The translations under genes were made by a program, and so were the position numbers. From the NCBI RefSeq assembly GCF_000173415.1, contig NZ_ABXW01000018.1, positions 1 to 64,000 of the forward strand: a stretch of DNA of 64,000 nucleotides, given 5' to 3'. This document shows positions 37,658 to 48,035 of this stretch, piece after piece. Each line of letters starts with the position of its first letter. Position 1 is the stretch's first letter. This DNA is from Providencia alcalifaciens DSM 30120. Its GTDB lineage: Bacteria; Pseudomonadota; Gammaproteobacteria; Enterobacterales; Enterobacteriaceae. The notes beneath the pieces were generated by a model that did not search any database, was not told the origin of the DNA, and saw only the letters and a program-made list of their open reading frames with translations.

Positions 37658-37888
37658 ATGAATGTAGTGAAAACTCTCTGGCGTTGGATTGTAGCGAGTC
37701 AAAATCGTTTACAGATCTTTTTTGACCTGCTACTTCTGATTTTATCTCCATTTATTTTTATTTCGATCATTGGATTCAATACCGCCGATCTGAATAAAGA
37801 TATCTTTATTATTACCTTTATTATTATTGCCTACACATATGTAACTCGCTGGATCAGCAAGTGGTTAAGCAAAGAGAAAAAAGCGTAA
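37658..37888 (+). CDS. Small membrane protein of unknown function
   Basis: A 76-residue protein that I do not recognise. It starts behind AGGATAAAG and has hydrophobic segments at about 22-41 (FFDLLLLILSPFIFISIIGF) and 48-62 (DIFIITFIIIAYTYV), ending in a Lys-rich tail (WISKWLSKEKKA). This predicts a two-span inner-membrane protein. It has its own terminator and is bordered by hemY and glmZ. Its function cannot be inferred. Confidence 0.7.
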   Translation: MNVVKTLWRWIVASQNRLQIFFDLLLLILSPFIFISIIGFNTADLNKDIFIITFIIIAYTYVTRWISKWLSKEKKA

Positions 37889-37901
37889 GTACGATAATGA
37901 C

Positions 37902-37937
37902 TTTTCTTTCCTAATGCTAATCAGGTTAGGAAAGAAA
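37902..37937 (+). terminator. Terminator of the 76-residue membrane protein gene
   Basis: TTTTCTTTCCTAA pairs with TTAGGAAAGAAAA (13 bp). It ends 20 bp before the 3' end of the convergent glmZ gene. Confidence 0.75.
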
Positions 37938-37957
37938 ATAAAAACGCAGATTAATAC

Positions 37958-38161
37958 CAAAAAAAACACCTGCCGAAGCAGGTGTAAATACAATCAGGTC
38001 TACAGACGGATGGTGCCTCACTCAACGTTTCGCCCGTTCGCTGATGGTAAGAGGATTAGCTCTTGATCATCTAAATTGGACAATAGGCACCGATAATCGG
38101 CTTTGCGTCATCCCTGGGTTTATGAAGCTAGGCTGTCATAATAAGTGGGATGAGCATCTAC
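37958..38161 (-). ncRNA. glmZ: Small regulatory RNA GlmZ
   Basis: GlmZ is the Hfq-dependent sRNA that activates glmS translation when glucosamine-6-phosphate is low; RapZ and RNase E destroy it otherwise. On the minus strand the 5' end GTAGATGCTCATCCCAC, the GATGACGCAAAGCCG and CGGTGC segments, and the seed region AACGTTGAGTGAGGCACC all match E. coli GlmZ. The 3' end is the hairpin CACCTGC-CGAA-GCAGGTG followed by eight T. About 204 nt. It lies beyond hemY, as in E. coli, and is controlled by a sigma-54 promoter with GlrR sites upstream. Confidence 0.93.
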
Positions 38162-38172
38162 ATAATAGATAA

Positions 38173-38188
38173 TGCAGAATACGTGCCA
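38173..38188 (-). promoter_or_regulatory. Sigma-54 promoter of glmZ
   Basis: On the minus strand TGGCAC-N5-CTGCA, one base off the consensus TGGCAC-N5-TTGCA. The GG and GC pairs lie at about -25 and -13 relative to the GlmZ 5' end. Enterobacteria use a sigma-54 promoter, overlapped by sigma-70 in some species, for glmY and glmZ. Confidence 0.85.
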
Positions 38189-38324
38189 ACTTTTCTCACT
38201 CCTGCATTCTTTCTTTTCACTTCCCGTATCTGTGCTATTTTAAACGAGATTTTTATCTCTTACTCTTTGTGATTCTTTCATACTCATTTCATACCAAATC
38301 ATCTTCTGTTCGATTCAGCTATTT

Positions 38325-38437
38325 TGTCTCAATTTAGAGACAGCTTATCATCACTATCACTTTCTCTATATAAATCAAACAGTAAAATGTCTCTTTTTGA
38401 CGACATGAAAATAGGGGTTTGTATCAGATCTGAGACA
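38325..38437 (-). promoter_or_regulatory. Three GlrR binding sites upstream of glmZ
   Basis: TGTC-N10-GACA occurs at 38325-38342 and 38388-38405, and a third, TGTA-N10-GACA, at 38420-38437. GlrR, the response regulator of GlrK/GlrR, activates sigma-54 glmY/glmZ promoters from such sites. They lie about 160-280 bp upstream of the promoter, where an activator of sigma-54 would act by looping. Confidence 0.85.
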
Positions 38438-38613
38438 ACCTTTTTTATCCCTTAAAAACATAGCATTACAAATATCATTAGATACGAATCATTATTATTC
38501 GATGACCCTCAACGAATCCCCGAAATAAAGATAATGAAATACTCAATGAAAAAGAAAAAAGGAGGGAGTGAACAAGAAATTGGAATGAGGATTTTTACGA
38601 GTGACAGAAAAGC

Positions 38614-38640
38614 AAAAACCCCACTCGATTGAGCGGGGTT
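38614..38640 (-). terminator. Terminator of the tRNA operon
   Basis: On the minus strand CCCCGCTC pairs with GAGTGGGG and is followed by TTTTTGCTTTT, nine bases after the proM CCA. Confidence 0.9.
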
Positions 38641-38648
38641 CTTTAAAT

Positions 38649-38725
38649 TGGTCGGCGAGAGAGGATTCGAACCTCCGACCCACTGGTCCCAAACCAGTTG
38701 CGCTACCAAGCTGCGCTACTCGCCG
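38649..38725 (-). tRNA. proM: tRNA-Pro (anticodon TGG)
   Basis: A 77-nt tRNA with encoded CCA, essentially identical to E. coli proM: acceptor CGGCGAG/CTCGCCG and anticodon loop TTTGGGA. It is the last of four tRNA genes read leftward. Confidence 0.97.
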
Positions 38726-38768
38726 AAATTTAACTGCTTAAGGCAGTAACTCGACATCATTTTTTTCG

Positions 38769-38854
38769 TGGTGCGAAAGGGGGGACTTGAACCCCCACGT
38801 CCATAGGACACTAACACCTGAAGCTAGCGCGTCTACCAATTCCGCCACCCTCGC
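38769..38854 (-). tRNA. leuT: tRNA-Leu (anticodon CAG)
   Basis: An 86-nt class II tRNA with a long variable arm and encoded CCA. The anticodon loop is in GCTTCAGGTG. It matches E. coli leuT and its operon position. Confidence 0.97.
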
Positions 38855-38870
38855 AATATCACAAAAAAAA

Positions 38871-38947
38871 TGGGGTGGCTAATGGGACTCGAACCCACGA
38901 CAACTGGAATCACAATCCAGGGCTCTACCAACTGAGCTATAGCCACC
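38871..38947 (-). tRNA. hisR: tRNA-His (anticodon GTG)
   Basis: A 77-nt tRNA including the extra 5' G typical of tRNA-His, with encoded CCA and anticodon loop ATTGTGATT. The D, T and anticodon arms match E. coli hisR. Confidence 0.97.
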
Positions 38948-39025
38948 ATAACTTCACTTATTTCAAAGCGTTGTTATACTACTACATACAACCTTGTTTT
39001 GCCACCGTAGCTTGTCACCTTTTGA

Positions 39026-39102
<77 letters not shown>

Positions 39103-39123
39103 TTAACGCCGTTGCGGGAGAGG

Positions 39124-39152
39124 ATAGTACGGATTTATCCCCCTGCTGTCTA
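39124..39152 (-). promoter_or_regulatory. Promoter of the argX tRNA operon
   Basis: On the minus strand TAGACA and TACTAT are separated by 17 bp, followed by the GC-rich discriminator CCTCTCCCGC expected of a stringently controlled tRNA promoter. Confidence 0.75.
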
Positions 39153-39266
39153 GTCCTTTTTTCAATAAAATTATCGATTGCTTGCCTTTTATCCATTTCG
39201 TCGAGAAAGAGAGCATTTTTTCCCTCTTCCTCGCTTATTTTGATGTTTTTTACTCACAAAATATTT

Positions 39267-40646
39267 TTACGATGGGCTTTTTTCATTGCGCCTAAAGCAA
39301 CGGATCACAAAATATAACCCAGAAACGGTCAATAAAAAGATAGCGCCGACAATCAGTGACAACCGAGTCTCAGGATTAATTGCCATTCCGACCAGAACGC
39401 AGGCTAAAAATAATAACGTCGCATAGTTCACCCATGGAAATAGAATCGATTTAAACGTATGCCCAGCCATATGTTGCTGGTTCTGCTTACGAAAACGTAG
39501 CTGGCTGGTTAAGATAACTAACCAAGGCACCATTCCGGGTAAGACACTGGCGCTATACACATACACGAAGACTTGTTCTGGGTTTGGAATGATGTAATTC
39601 AAACTTGAACCTGCCACTAAGCATAAGATAGTAAAACCTACACAGCGCGCTGGAACGCCATTTTTCGTCAGTTTTAATAGTGAGCTAGGTAACTGTTTAT
39701 TTTGCGCCAGTGCATACAGCATGCGCCCGCCGCTATACATTCCGCTATTACAACCAGATAATGCTGCCGTCAGAACAACAAAGTTAATCACCGCAGCCGC
39801 AGAAATAATACCCACTTTAGCGAAAGTCATGACAAACGGGCTACCTTGTTGCCCAACTTCTGTCCACGGGAATAAGGTCACAACAATAAAAATTGCCCCG
39901 ACATAGAAAATTAAAATTCGCCACAAAATATTATTGATGGCTTTTTTCAACGTTACTTGTGGATTTTTTGCTTCGCCCGCGGTGATCCCAACTAACTCAA
40001 CACCTTGGTAAGACGCCACCACAATACACAGCGCAAACAGGAAACCTTTCCAGCCCCCCGCAAAGAAACCGCCATGCTCTGTTAAGTTGGCAAGCCCAAT
40101 CGGCTCAAAGTTATTGCCAATCCCAAAGAAAATCAGCCCCAAACCAATCAAAATCATCACGACAATCGTGGTGACTTTGATCATCGCAAACCAAAACTCT
40201 AATTCACCATATAATCTCACTGCCGCGAGGTTTGCCAGTGCCACTAAGGCAACCGCAATCATCGCAAATATCCATTGGGGGACGTCAGGGAACCAATATT
40301 TAGCATACTCCCCTATGGCTGTAATTTCTGAAATGCCAACAGCCACCCACATAAACCAGTAGCCCCAAGCCGTTAAGCACCCCCAGAATGGGCTTAAATA
40401 CTTATAACCAAATGACGCAAATGACCCCGTGACGGGCTCAAGAAATAACATTTCTCCCATGGAACGCATGATGAAAAAGACAAACAATCCCGCAATGATA
40501 TAGGCTAATAACACTGACGGACCGGCCCACTTCAACGTACTCGCTGAGCCCATAAATAGCCCAACCCCAATTGTTCCGCCCAAAGCAATCAGCTCAATAT
40601 GACGGGCTTCTAGCCCTCGCTGAAGACCTTGCTGTGGCTTATCCAT
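39267..40646 (-). CDS. yifK: Threonine/serine APC transporter YifK (ThrP)
   Basis: A twelve-span amino acid permease; E. coli YifK (ThrP) takes up threonine and serine with protons and is repressed by Lrp and the sRNA GcvB. The N-terminus [29 protein letters not shown] and the [16 protein letters not shown] motif are close to identical to E. coli. 459 residues. It lies between wecG and the argX operon, as in E. coli. GcvB control is expected but not visible from sequence alone. Confidence 0.94.
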   Translation of the reverse strand: MDKPQQGLQRGLEARHIELIALGGTIGVGLFMGSASTLKWAGPSVLLAYIIAGLFVFFIMRSMGEMLFLEPVTGSFASFGYKYLSPFWGCLTAWGYWFMWVAVGISEITAIGEYAKYWFPDVPQWIFAMIAVALVALANLAAVRLYGELEFWFAMIKVTTIVVMILIGLGLIFFGIGNNFEPIGLANLTEHGGFFAGGWKGFLFALCIVVASYQGVELVGITAGEAKNPQVTLKKAINNILWRILIFYVGAIFIVVTLFPWTEVGQQGSPFVMTFAKVGIISAAAVINFVVLTAALSGCNSGMYSGGRMLYALAQNKQLPSSLLKLTKNGVPARCVGFTILCLVAGSSLNYIIPNPEQVFVYVYSASVLPGMVPWLVILTSQLRFRKQNQQHMAGHTFKSILFPWVNYATLLFLACVLVGMAINPETRLSLIVGAIFLLTVSGLYFVIRCFRRNEKSPS

Positions 40647-40839
40647 AATTTCCCCTGTCGATAATAATCATTCGATATTCGCAGCTTTAATTGCAATAAA
40701 CTTTTTAGTAATCGCGGCTTGTTATCGAAAATAAGATAAAAAATACAATCCCCCAAGATACCGTGAGATCCCTTAGGTTGCATCTATTTTTGAAAAATTG
40801 TAGGTATATTTGAAGACAGAATAAAGCATCATTGATATA

Positions 40840-40866
40840 AATAAACCCGCATTGCGCGGGTTTATT
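40840..40866. terminator. Terminator between wecG and yifK
   Basis: AATAAACCCGC pairs with GCGGGTTTATT around ATTGC. On the minus strand it follows wecG by 16 bp and continues into TTATATC; it marks the end of the ECA operon. Confidence 0.85.
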
Positions 40867-40881
40867 CAGTTAAAAAGAGGC

Positions 40882-41619
40882 TTAAAGCTTACCACCGTAA
40901 TAGTAGCCTAAAAACTTCAACAACTTAAACTGTCGTTTGATTCGAGTTGGCTGCGAAAGCAAGCGATACAGCCATTCTAATCCTAAGTTTTGCCAGACTT
41001 TTGGTGCACGCTTAACGTGTCCAGTGAACACATCATAAGTGCCACCAACACCCATATACAGTGCATCTGGATGGACTACACGGCAATCACGCATAAATAT
41101 TTCTTGCTTAGGAGAGCCCATCGCTACCGTGACAATTTTTGCGCCACTCGCATGAATACGTTCAAAGAGCGCATTGCGATCTTCCGCTGTGAAGTAACCA
41201 TCTTGAGAACCGGCAATATTCACATTCCATTGCGCACGTAACTTCGCTTTAGTTTGTTCAAGAATTTCAGGCTTTCCCCCCACCAAAAACACTGGCGTGC
41301 CTTCTTTTCCTGCGCGTTCCATCAAGCCTTCCCATAAGTCAGCCCCTGCCACGCGGGAAACGTCTGCTTTGGGATATTTACGGCGAATCGCACGCACAAT
41401 GCTAATCCCATCAGCATAAAGATATTCTGCCTGCCCCAACAAAGTATTCAGTGCAGTATCTTGCTCAGCAATCATCACTTTTTCTGCGTTGATAGCGACA
41501 AGTGTGCCGGTTTTAGTCTTACCGTCAGCAAATAGATAGTCCAAGAAATGGGACATATTTTTAAAGCCCCAAATGTTATGACCTCTGATGCTATATTGAG
41601 GAATTGACGACTGTTCCAT
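40882..41619 (-). CDS. wecG: UDP-ManNAcA transferase WecG
   Basis: WecG adds N-acetylmannosaminuronic acid to GlcNAc-PP-undecaprenol, forming lipid II of ECA. It belongs to the WecG/TagA family with the signature [32 protein letters not shown] and [12 protein letters not shown]. The ATG at 41619 is preceded by AAAGGAG and gives 245 residues, aligned with E. coli; the frame is open 81 bp further up. It is the last gene of the ECA operon, overlapping nothing. Confidence 0.95.
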   Translation of the reverse strand: MEQSSIPQYSIRGHNIWGFKNMSHFLDYLFADGKTKTGTLVAINAEKVMIAEQDTALNTLLGQAEYLYADGISIVRAIRRKYPKADVSRVAGADLWEGLMERAGKEGTPVFLVGGKPEILEQTKAKLRAQWNVNIAGSQDGYFTAEDRNALFERIHASGAKIVTVAMGSPKQEIFMRDCRVVHPDALYMGVGGTYDVFTGHVKRAPKVWQNLGLEWLYRLLSQPTRIKRQFKLLKFLGYYYGGKL

Positions 41620-41629
41620 GATGCTCCTT

Positions 41630-42985
41630 TTAACGGCTTTCCCGTTGGCCACTTTTGAAATAGGAAGTGGCTTTAATACGAATAAGACCGGCACTTTCAA
41701 ATAACCAGTACAGTAATTTTGCTAACACTAAACATAGTCCGAAGACTAAACAGAAAAAGACCACGCGCGAGACAAAGGAATCAACTCCTTCACGGGCTAG
41801 GACGATCATATTGAAGATGGCACCGAAACAAAATGCCTGCATGATAGCGGCTTTATAGCGGTTAGATTCTTTCAAACTCAAACCATAAATCCAGTCAAAC
41901 CATTTAATAATCAAACCAACTACGATAGCACCTAATGGGATAAACAGGACACCGCCCATCACCACCAGCGAGCCAATTAAAGTCGGAGAAATGGCTAACC
42001 CTGAATGGTTATTGAGCACTTCCCAAGTAAAATAGTTAGCCGAATTTAATACGGTATCTGGACGTTCTGGCCATACCCATGATGGAATAAACACATAGAA
42101 ATCACGGATAATCGGCGCTAAGCCTTGGAAATCCATTTGGTCATAGTAACTGAGCAGTAACCCGAGGTTTTCCCACGGAGAGAACGTATCGCGGGTTAGA
42201 TACAAGAAAGTGTAAAATGCCTCCGCACCGCTCACATCAAGACCGTAACGCTTGAGAGCTAACCAGAACATTCCAACAATACTCGCCACACCCGCTGCTG
42301 CCAGCATCCAAAGTGTAATCCAACCGCGAACAATCCCAATAAATAAAAACAGCGCAAAAGCCAAAATAATATTCGCGCGCGTTCCACCGACGATCACATA
42401 GGTTAAAAAACCAAATGACACGGTACTGACGAGGAAGAAAATCCAGCGTTTTTGCGTTGGCTTCAGGAAGTAAACAATCAGCATGGCGGGGATAAAGAAA
42501 TAGAAGAAACGCTTCAACGCCACGCCGGATACCTGACTCGAGAATATCTGACTATAAGACTTCAACTTAAACAGTAAGAAGCCATTGTCCATGAAGAAAA
42601 TGCCCACGGTTACCACAGCAACTGCGATTAACAATAAGCAAGTTAAGTTGGTTTCCACTTTATTCATGCTAAATACCGCACGACGCTGAACATCAACGCG
42701 CTTCGTTAAGCGGGTTTTGTACGTCACATAGTAAATAGCATAGAAGCTTGTTGACGCTAGCATGGCATACATCAGGTAATCTGCGGGAACTATCGCCACA
42801 TCAAACTGGAAAACCAATGCACATGTCAGAGGAAAGCCGAAATAAAATGTCAATAAATACAACAAAGTAAAGAAAATATTAAAATTAAAGCGCACACGAA
42901 GAAACTCTTTGTACATCAGTGTGCCAATAAAAATAATGGAGATCAGGTAGATCAGTGATAATCCCCCCAATTCAAGCAATGTCAT
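41630..42985 (-). CDS. wzyE: ECA polymerase WzyE
   Basis: WzyE polymerises the trisaccharide repeat in the periplasm. It is a 451-residue polytopic membrane protein with about eleven spans and a periplasmic loop containing [25 protein letters not shown] and [14 protein letters not shown], conserved among WzyE proteins. It overlaps wecF by four bases (ATGA). Confidence 0.95.
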   Translation of the reverse strand: MTLLELGGLSLIYLISIIFIGTLMYKEFLRVRFNFNIFFTLLYLLTFYFGFPLTCALVFQFDVAIVPADYLMYAMLASTSFYAIYYVTYKTRLTKRVDVQRRAVFSMNKVETNLTCLLLIAVAVVTVGIFFMDNGFLLFKLKSYSQIFSSQVSGVALKRFFYFFIPAMLIVYFLKPTQKRWIFFLVSTVSFGFLTYVIVGGTRANIILAFALFLFIGIVRGWITLWMLAAAGVASIVGMFWLALKRYGLDVSGAEAFYTFLYLTRDTFSPWENLGLLLSYYDQMDFQGLAPIIRDFYVFIPSWVWPERPDTVLNSANYFTWEVLNNHSGLAISPTLIGSLVVMGGVLFIPLGAIVVGLIIKWFDWIYGLSLKESNRYKAAIMQAFCFGAIFNMIVLAREGVDSFVSRVVFFCLVFGLCLVLAKLLYWLFESAGLIRIKATSYFKSGQRESR

Positions 42986-44064
42986 ACTTTCGCCTCCGCA
43001 ATGCTGAGGATCTGTTTCCAGCCATCAGTAAAGTTAGGTGCAAAGAATTCAATATCTTGCTTATTAAGGGTCTTCATTTGACGCTGAGCTTCATCCACTA
43101 ACGGTAGTGTGAGCTTGTCACCATAGAAAAAGACCGGGACATTCTGTGCCGTTAAATCTTGCCAGAAGGTATTTTGACGGCTAATGACGAAAGGAATAGA
43201 GAACTGGATAAGCAAACAAACCGTTCCAACCCCTTGTTGGCGATTAAAAATAAAGTAGCCAAGGTCGCAGGTTTTCAGCAAATTCAGGTAATCATCGAAC
43301 GCCATACGTTCTTTAAGAATATCCACCTGCCCCTGAGGGAATTCACTTTGTGCTGCTTGTTCGACTTCCGCAATATAGTTTTGGTTATTGGCAGGGTAGC
43401 CCATTGGCACTATCACCTTAACGTTATCACCAAACTGCTGTTTAATCGCACCCAGTGCTTCCACATGACGATTAGAACGATCCCCCGAGTTACCAAGCAA
43501 TATCGTTAATTGCTCGCTCTCACGAGGCTCTCGTTCACTTAATGTCAACGCAGGGTCCATACGTGTTGGGAAATAGAGCACCGACGATTGCACATTCGGA
43601 TTCGACTGATGAAAATAAGACAGGTCTCCCCGAGTGGCACACACATGCCCTACTTTCTTTTGCGCCAAGCGACGTAAAATATAAAATAGCTTAAATTTCA
43701 GTGAACTAGACTCTTCATATAAGTCTGCTCCCCAAATATGCCACCAAAATTGATGGGATTTTATCTTACCAAAGAGCAGCGCTAACCAGATTGGCGCATT
43801 AAATTGCCCATGGAAGAAAAAGCGCGTGCGGCGCTCTGCTTTAGCGCGACGAATAACACTATCGGCAATCGATTTTTTGCTGTCAAAAACTTCAATTTCG
43901 AGCTTTGGATAGGCAGCAGCTAGCTGCGCATCTTGGCTCACCACCATAAAATGCGGCTTTTGAGATGGTGCCATTTCTTGGCAAATAACGTCATTAAAAA
44001 ACGTTAAAACCGTCTGATTATGATGCGGGAGGTCAGATCCCAGTACATGTATTAAGGTTGTCAT
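42982..44064 (-). CDS. wecF: TDP-Fuc4NAc:lipid II transferase WecF
   Basis: WecF adds the third sugar, Fuc4NAc, to complete lipid III. It is a 360-residue GT56 glycosyltransferase with the N-terminus [38 protein letters not shown] and the acceptor region [13 protein letters not shown]. It is cytoplasmic and peripheral, with no membrane span. Four-base overlaps at both ends couple it to wzxE and wzyE. Confidence 0.95.
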   Translation of the reverse strand: MTTLIHVLGSDLPHHNQTVLTFFNDVICQEMAPSQKPHFMVVSQDAQLAAAYPKLEIEVFDSKKSIADSVIRRAKAERRTRFFFHGQFNAPIWLALLFGKIKSHQFWWHIWGADLYEESSSLKFKLFYILRRLAQKKVGHVCATRGDLSYFHQSNPNVQSSVLYFPTRMDPALTLSEREPRESEQLTILLGNSGDRSNRHVEALGAIKQQFGDNVKVIVPMGYPANNQNYIAEVEQAAQSEFPQGQVDILKERMAFDDYLNLLKTCDLGYFIFNRQQGVGTVCLLIQFSIPFVISRQNTFWQDLTAQNVPVFFYGDKLTLPLVDEAQRQMKTLNKQDIEFFAPNFTDGWKQILSIAEAKV

Positions 44065-45311
44065 GCTCGCCTACGGTAGATCAAAAATACGCAACAACAG
44101 AGAGTAAAATATACGATATACGTTGCCATATAGGCTTGTGTTGCCCCGACTGCGCCATGTTCAGGAATAAACCAATGGGCAAAACCTGTTAACAGAACAA
44201 ATTGGCTAACTTCCGTGAGAACATAAAAGCGCAATGCCGCTTTCGCGATGACTAAATAACCAAAAACGTAAGCACCCACTTTCAATACATCGCCGACCAG
44301 CTGCCAAGCAAACAGGTCTCTCATCCCTGTAAACTCTTTTGAAAATAGCAACCAAATCGCAAAATCACGCAGTAACCATACCGTAAAGCTCACGGCAGCG
44401 ACCGCAGGTAAAACAAACTTCAGCGCCTTAATAATTTCGGCAGAAATTTCATTTTTATGCTGTAAACGCGACAACGTTGGCAATAAATACACTGAAAACG
44501 TTGCGGTGATGAATTGTAGATAAGCGTCCGAAATGGTTGTCACACCCGTCCATAATCCAACTTCATCCCAACTATAGGTTTGTGCCAATAAGTTTCGCAT
44601 CATGATATAGGCAACAGGCAGTGTGATTGCCGTTAACATTGCCATGATGGTGAACTTACCGAGATTGGTGGCTATCGCTTTGTCCCATGCAGGCTTTAAG
44701 GATGACAACGCAAATTGCTTACGTCGTATAATCAGACCTGCGGCGGGCAACACCACCAATGCGGGAACCAATGCAAGCCCCGCCAACGCACCGTCATACC
44801 CTCCCATGAGATAGCATAAATAATAGGCGACTACACCGATTATGCTACCAAAAATGATGGCCGTCGCATTCCCAGCTGCATCTCGGTAACCCTTTAAAAT
44901 CGCCAAAAAATAGTTCGCATATGCGATACCCATCTGAATTAAGGCGACCATACGGATCACTGAGCTATATTGCTCAGTATCAAATAACGCGGCACTAATA
45001 GGCGCGCTGCATAACAAAAAGACAATGGCCAGTAACGTCGAGAACCCAAGAATAATCGTTGAAGACGTTCCCAGCACGGCTCGTAATTTTTGAGGATCTT
45101 GATGGTGCTCTGCCACATATTTTGTGACGCCATTGAAGATCCCTGCGCCAGATAAAACACCTAGCACGGTAATTAATTGACGAAAATTTCCCGCCAGCCC
45201 AACACCGCTAGGGCCAAATGAGACTGCAAATAATTTCACGATCAACAGGCCCACCCCGATTTTAATCAGGGTAGACCCAGCAGTCCAAACCGATGCTTTA
45301 GCTAATGACAT
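44061..45311 (-). CDS. wzxE: Lipid III flippase WzxE
   Basis: WzxE moves lipid III across the inner membrane. It is a MATE/MVF-like polysaccharide flippase of 416 residues with about twelve spans and the N-terminal [25 protein letters not shown]. Its start codon overlaps the wecE stop by one base, and its end overlaps wecF. Confidence 0.95.
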   Translation of the reverse strand: MSLAKASVWTAGSTLIKIGVGLLIVKLFAVSFGPSGVGLAGNFRQLITVLGVLSGAGIFNGVTKYVAEHHQDPQKLRAVLGTSSTIILGFSTLLAIVFLLCSAPISAALFDTEQYSSVIRMVALIQMGIAYANYFLAILKGYRDAAGNATAIIFGSIIGVVAYYLCYLMGGYDGALAGLALVPALVVLPAAGLIIRRKQFALSSLKPAWDKAIATNLGKFTIMAMLTAITLPVAYIMMRNLLAQTYSWDEVGLWTGVTTISDAYLQFITATFSVYLLPTLSRLQHKNEISAEIIKALKFVLPAVAAVSFTVWLLRDFAIWLLFSKEFTGMRDLFAWQLVGDVLKVGAYVFGYLVIAKAALRFYVLTEVSQFVLLTGFAHWFIPEHGAVGATQAYMATYIVYFTLCCCVFLIYRRRA

Positions 45312-46441
45312 TAGGCAAAGAACGCTTTAATTCGCTCAATGACCACTTGCTGCTCGTCATCTGTCATGTTGTAGAACATCGGCAGACGCACTAAACGGTC
45401 ACTTTCAACCGTGGTGTATTTATCTTCACCGTGGAAATAACCAAACTCCATTCCAGCTGGGCTGGTGTGCAGTGGCACGTAATGGAAAACAGTTAAAATA
45501 CCGTGAGATTTCATATAGTCATTAAACGCTGTACGCTCTTCCACATTTTTCAGTTTGATATAGAACATATGCGCGTTATGTTTCAAACCGTCTGGTACAG
45601 TTGCTAATACTAAACGACCCGCAGTAACCAGAGGTTGTAACGCTTGATAATAGCGATCCCACAGTAATAAACGACGTTCATTAATTTTGTCTGCTTCTTC
45701 TAACTGAGCCCATAAATAAGCCGCTTGTAAGTCGGAAAGCAGATAACTTGAACCGATGTCACGCCATGTATATTTGTCAACTTGACCACGGAAGAATTGG
45801 CTACGGTTAGTACCTTTTTCGCGGATCACTTCTGCACGGTTAATCAACGCTTTATCATTGATTAACGTTGCTCCACCTTCACCACCTGAAGAGTAGTTTT
45901 TGGTTTCATGGAAGCTGTAGCAACCAATGTGACCGATGGTTCCCAATGCTTTGCCTTTGTAAGTCGACATCACACCTTGCGCAGCATCTTCAATCACAAA
46001 TAAGTTGTGTTTTTTCGCAATCGCCATGATGGTGTCCATTTCACAAGCCACGCCTGCGTAGTGAACAGGAACAATTGCACGTGTACGATCAGTAATTGCA
46101 GCTTCAATTTTGGTTTCATCGATATTCATGGTATCTGGACGAATATCCACGAACACAATTTTAGCGCCACGTAACACGAATGCGTTAGAGGTCGATACGA
46201 AGGTAAAGCTCGGCATGATGACTTCATCGCCCGGCTTAATATCAATCAGGATCGCGGCCATTTCTAATGAAGCGGTGCAAGACGGCGTTAACTGGACTTT
46301 CGGACAGTTAAAACGTTTCTCCATCCACTCTTCACAACGTTTAGTGAAACCACCATCACCGCACAGTTTGCCACTTGCCATAGCCTGCTTCATATACTCA
46401 ACTTCAGTGCCTACAACGGGTGGTTTATTAAATGGAATCAT
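45311..46441 (-). CDS. wecE: dTDP-4-dehydro-6-deoxyglucose transaminase WecE
   Basis: WecE converts dTDP-4-keto-6-deoxyglucose to dTDP-fucosamine with pyridoxal phosphate. It is a DegT/AHBA-type aminotransferase; the PLP Lys lies in FHETKNYSSGEGG context, with VEDAAQGVMSTYKGKALG before it. The ATG at 46441 follows GGGGA and gives 376 residues aligned to E. coli. It overlaps wecD by 14 bp. Confidence 0.95.
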   Translation of the reverse strand: MIPFNKPPVVGTEVEYMKQAMASGKLCGDGGFTKRCEEWMEKRFNCPKVQLTPSCTASLEMAAILIDIKPGDEVIMPSFTFVSTSNAFVLRGAKIVFVDIRPDTMNIDETKIEAAITDRTRAIVPVHYAGVACEMDTIMAIAKKHNLFVIEDAAQGVMSTYKGKALGTIGHIGCYSFHETKNYSSGGEGGATLINDKALINRAEVIREKGTNRSQFFRGQVDKYTWRDIGSSYLLSDLQAAYLWAQLEEADKINERRLLLWDRYYQALQPLVTAGRLVLATVPDGLKHNAHMFYIKLKNVEERTAFNDYMKSHGILTVFHYVPLHTSPAGMEFGYFHGEDKYTTVESDRLVRLPMFYNMTDDEQQVVIERIKAFFA

Positions 46442-47168
46442 GTTGTCCCCTGTATAACCAATATGCTGTGCTGGCAATCGCCGCACCGCTGCGTGAATAA
46501 AGATTTAACGCCGCAACATTACTCATTTGCGTGGCAACATTTAACTGTCTTTTTTGGTGTTGCACACACCATTGATAAGCCGCTGACATTAATTTCCGAC
46601 CGATACCGCGCCCTGTTGCATTTGGTATTGCCGCTAACAACCCAATTCGCGCTGTATCAGCATCAAGACTACGTAGGCTAACGAAACCTAAAATATCACC
46701 TGCTTGATCTCTAAGGAGTAAACAGGTGTGGTCAAATGTCCCAAGAACCGCTTTTTCTATCCATAATGCATAAAACCGACCGCTATCCCCTTCTCGATAC
46801 CAAGGCGTACGAAAGCGGCTGTTACTAAACACAGCTGCCGCGGTGTCGCGCAGAAAAACAATATCCCCTGTTTGTGCGACAACCACATTATCCGTCTCTG
46901 ATAACGCTGTGTTTAGATAAGCATTTTCTGTGCCAACCGTTAACGCAAAATCGATTTCACCTTCAACAAAACTGAATCCCATACTGGCAAGATTATCAAT
47001 TCTCGCAGTCTCAGATGCCGCAACTTTCGCTTGCACAATTTCAAACTTATCCAGTTGATAAGCTAAGATAATTTGCGCATCTGTTGCGGCGAAATTCAGT
47101 TTCGCCGTAGAACGTTTAAAAAAATCAGATTCCCAATCTAAGGGATCAATATTGGCGCGGACGGACAC
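46428..47168 (-). CDS. wecD: dTDP-fucosamine acetyltransferase WecD
   Basis: A GNAT acetyltransferase that makes dTDP-Fuc4NAc. 246 residues: a divergent N-terminal half, then the acetyl-CoA-binding core [28 protein letters not shown] and [31 protein letters not shown]. It is about 20 residues longer than E. coli WecD. It overlaps rffH upstream by 23 bp and wecE downstream by 14 bp. Confidence 0.94.
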   Translation of the reverse strand: MSVRANIDPLDWESDFFKRSTAKLNFAATDAQIILAYQLDKFEIVQAKVAASETARIDNLASMGFSFVEGEIDFALTVGTENAYLNTALSETDNVVVAQTGDIVFLRDTAAAVFSNSRFRTPWYREGDSGRFYALWIEKAVLGTFDHTCLLLRDQAGDILGFVSLRSLDADTARIGLLAAIPNATGRGIGRKLMSAAYQWCVQHQKRQLNVATQMSNVAALNLYSRSGAAIASTAYWLYRGQHDSI

Positions 47169-48027
47169 GAAGTAAGTCCTCTAAGTATTTGCCATAACCT
47201 GTTTTATTCAGGCGAGCGGCGGCGTCTTTAACTTGGTCATCAGATAACCAGCCATTGCGCCATGCAATCTCTTCTAAACAAGCCACTTTGAAACCTTGGC
47301 GTTTTTCCACAGTTTGAACAAATGTTCCTGCTTCAATCAAGCTGTCATGGGTACCCGTATCTAACCAAGCAAACCCACGACCGAGTAGCTCAACGCTGAG
47401 TTCACCACGTTCCAAATACATTTGGTTGATAGACGTAATTTCTAATTCACCACGTTCAGAAGGTTTTACTTGTTTAGCAAAATCAACCACTTGATTATCA
47501 TAGAAATATAAACCCGTCACCGCCCAATTAGATTTTGGCTGCTTTGGCTTTTCTTCAATAGACAACGCTTTAAAGTTGTCATCGAATTCCACGACACCAA
47601 AACGTTCTGGATCCATCACTTGGTAACCAAAGACCGTCGCACCTTTTTGACGCGCAGCAACTGACATTAATTTAGGGCTAAATGAATGACCAAAGAAAAT
47701 GTTATCGCCAAGCACTAAACAACAGGAATCCCCATTGATAAACTCTTCACCAATGATGAATGCTTGCGCGAGCCCATCTGGAGATGGCTGCTCTGCATAA
47801 CTCAGTTCAATACCAAATTCATGACCATCACCCAATAAACGCTGGAACATCGGCAAATCATCGGGCGTCGAAATGACCAAAATTTCACGGATCCCTGCCA
47901 GCATTAATACCGACAGCGGATAATAAATCATTGGCTTATCATAGATAGGCAGCAGCTGTTTTGAGATACCGCGTGTAATCGGATGTAGACGCGTTCCCGA
48001 ACCACCAGCCAGAATAATACCTTTCAT
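47146..48027 (-). CDS. rffH: Glucose-1-phosphate thymidylyltransferase RffH
   Basis: RffH makes dTDP-glucose, the precursor of Fuc4NAc. 293 residues with the nucleotidyltransferase signature [32 protein letters not shown] and GDNIFFGH. It is an RmlA paralog dedicated to ECA by its place in the operon. It starts eight bases after rffG. Confidence 0.95.
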   Translation of the reverse strand: MKGIILAGGSGTRLHPITRGISKQLLPIYDKPMIYYPLSVLMLAGIREILVISTPDDLPMFQRLLGDGHEFGIELSYAEQPSPDGLAQAFIIGEEFINGDSCCLVLGDNIFFGHSFSPKLMSVAARQKGATVFGYQVMDPERFGVVEFDDNFKALSIEEKPKQPKSNWAVTGLYFYDNQVVDFAKQVKPSERGELEITSINQMYLERGELSVELLGRGFAWLDTGTHDSLIEAGTFVQTVEKRQGFKVACLEEIAWRNGWLSDDQVKDAAARLNKTGYGKYLEDLLRVRPRQY

Positions 48028-48035
48028 GCTTCCTC

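Noticed and set aside
38480-38505. Fur box in the glmZ upstream region
   Set aside because: CGAATCATTATTATTCG is palindromic and AT-rich but matches the Fur consensus poorly and regulates no obvious iron gene.
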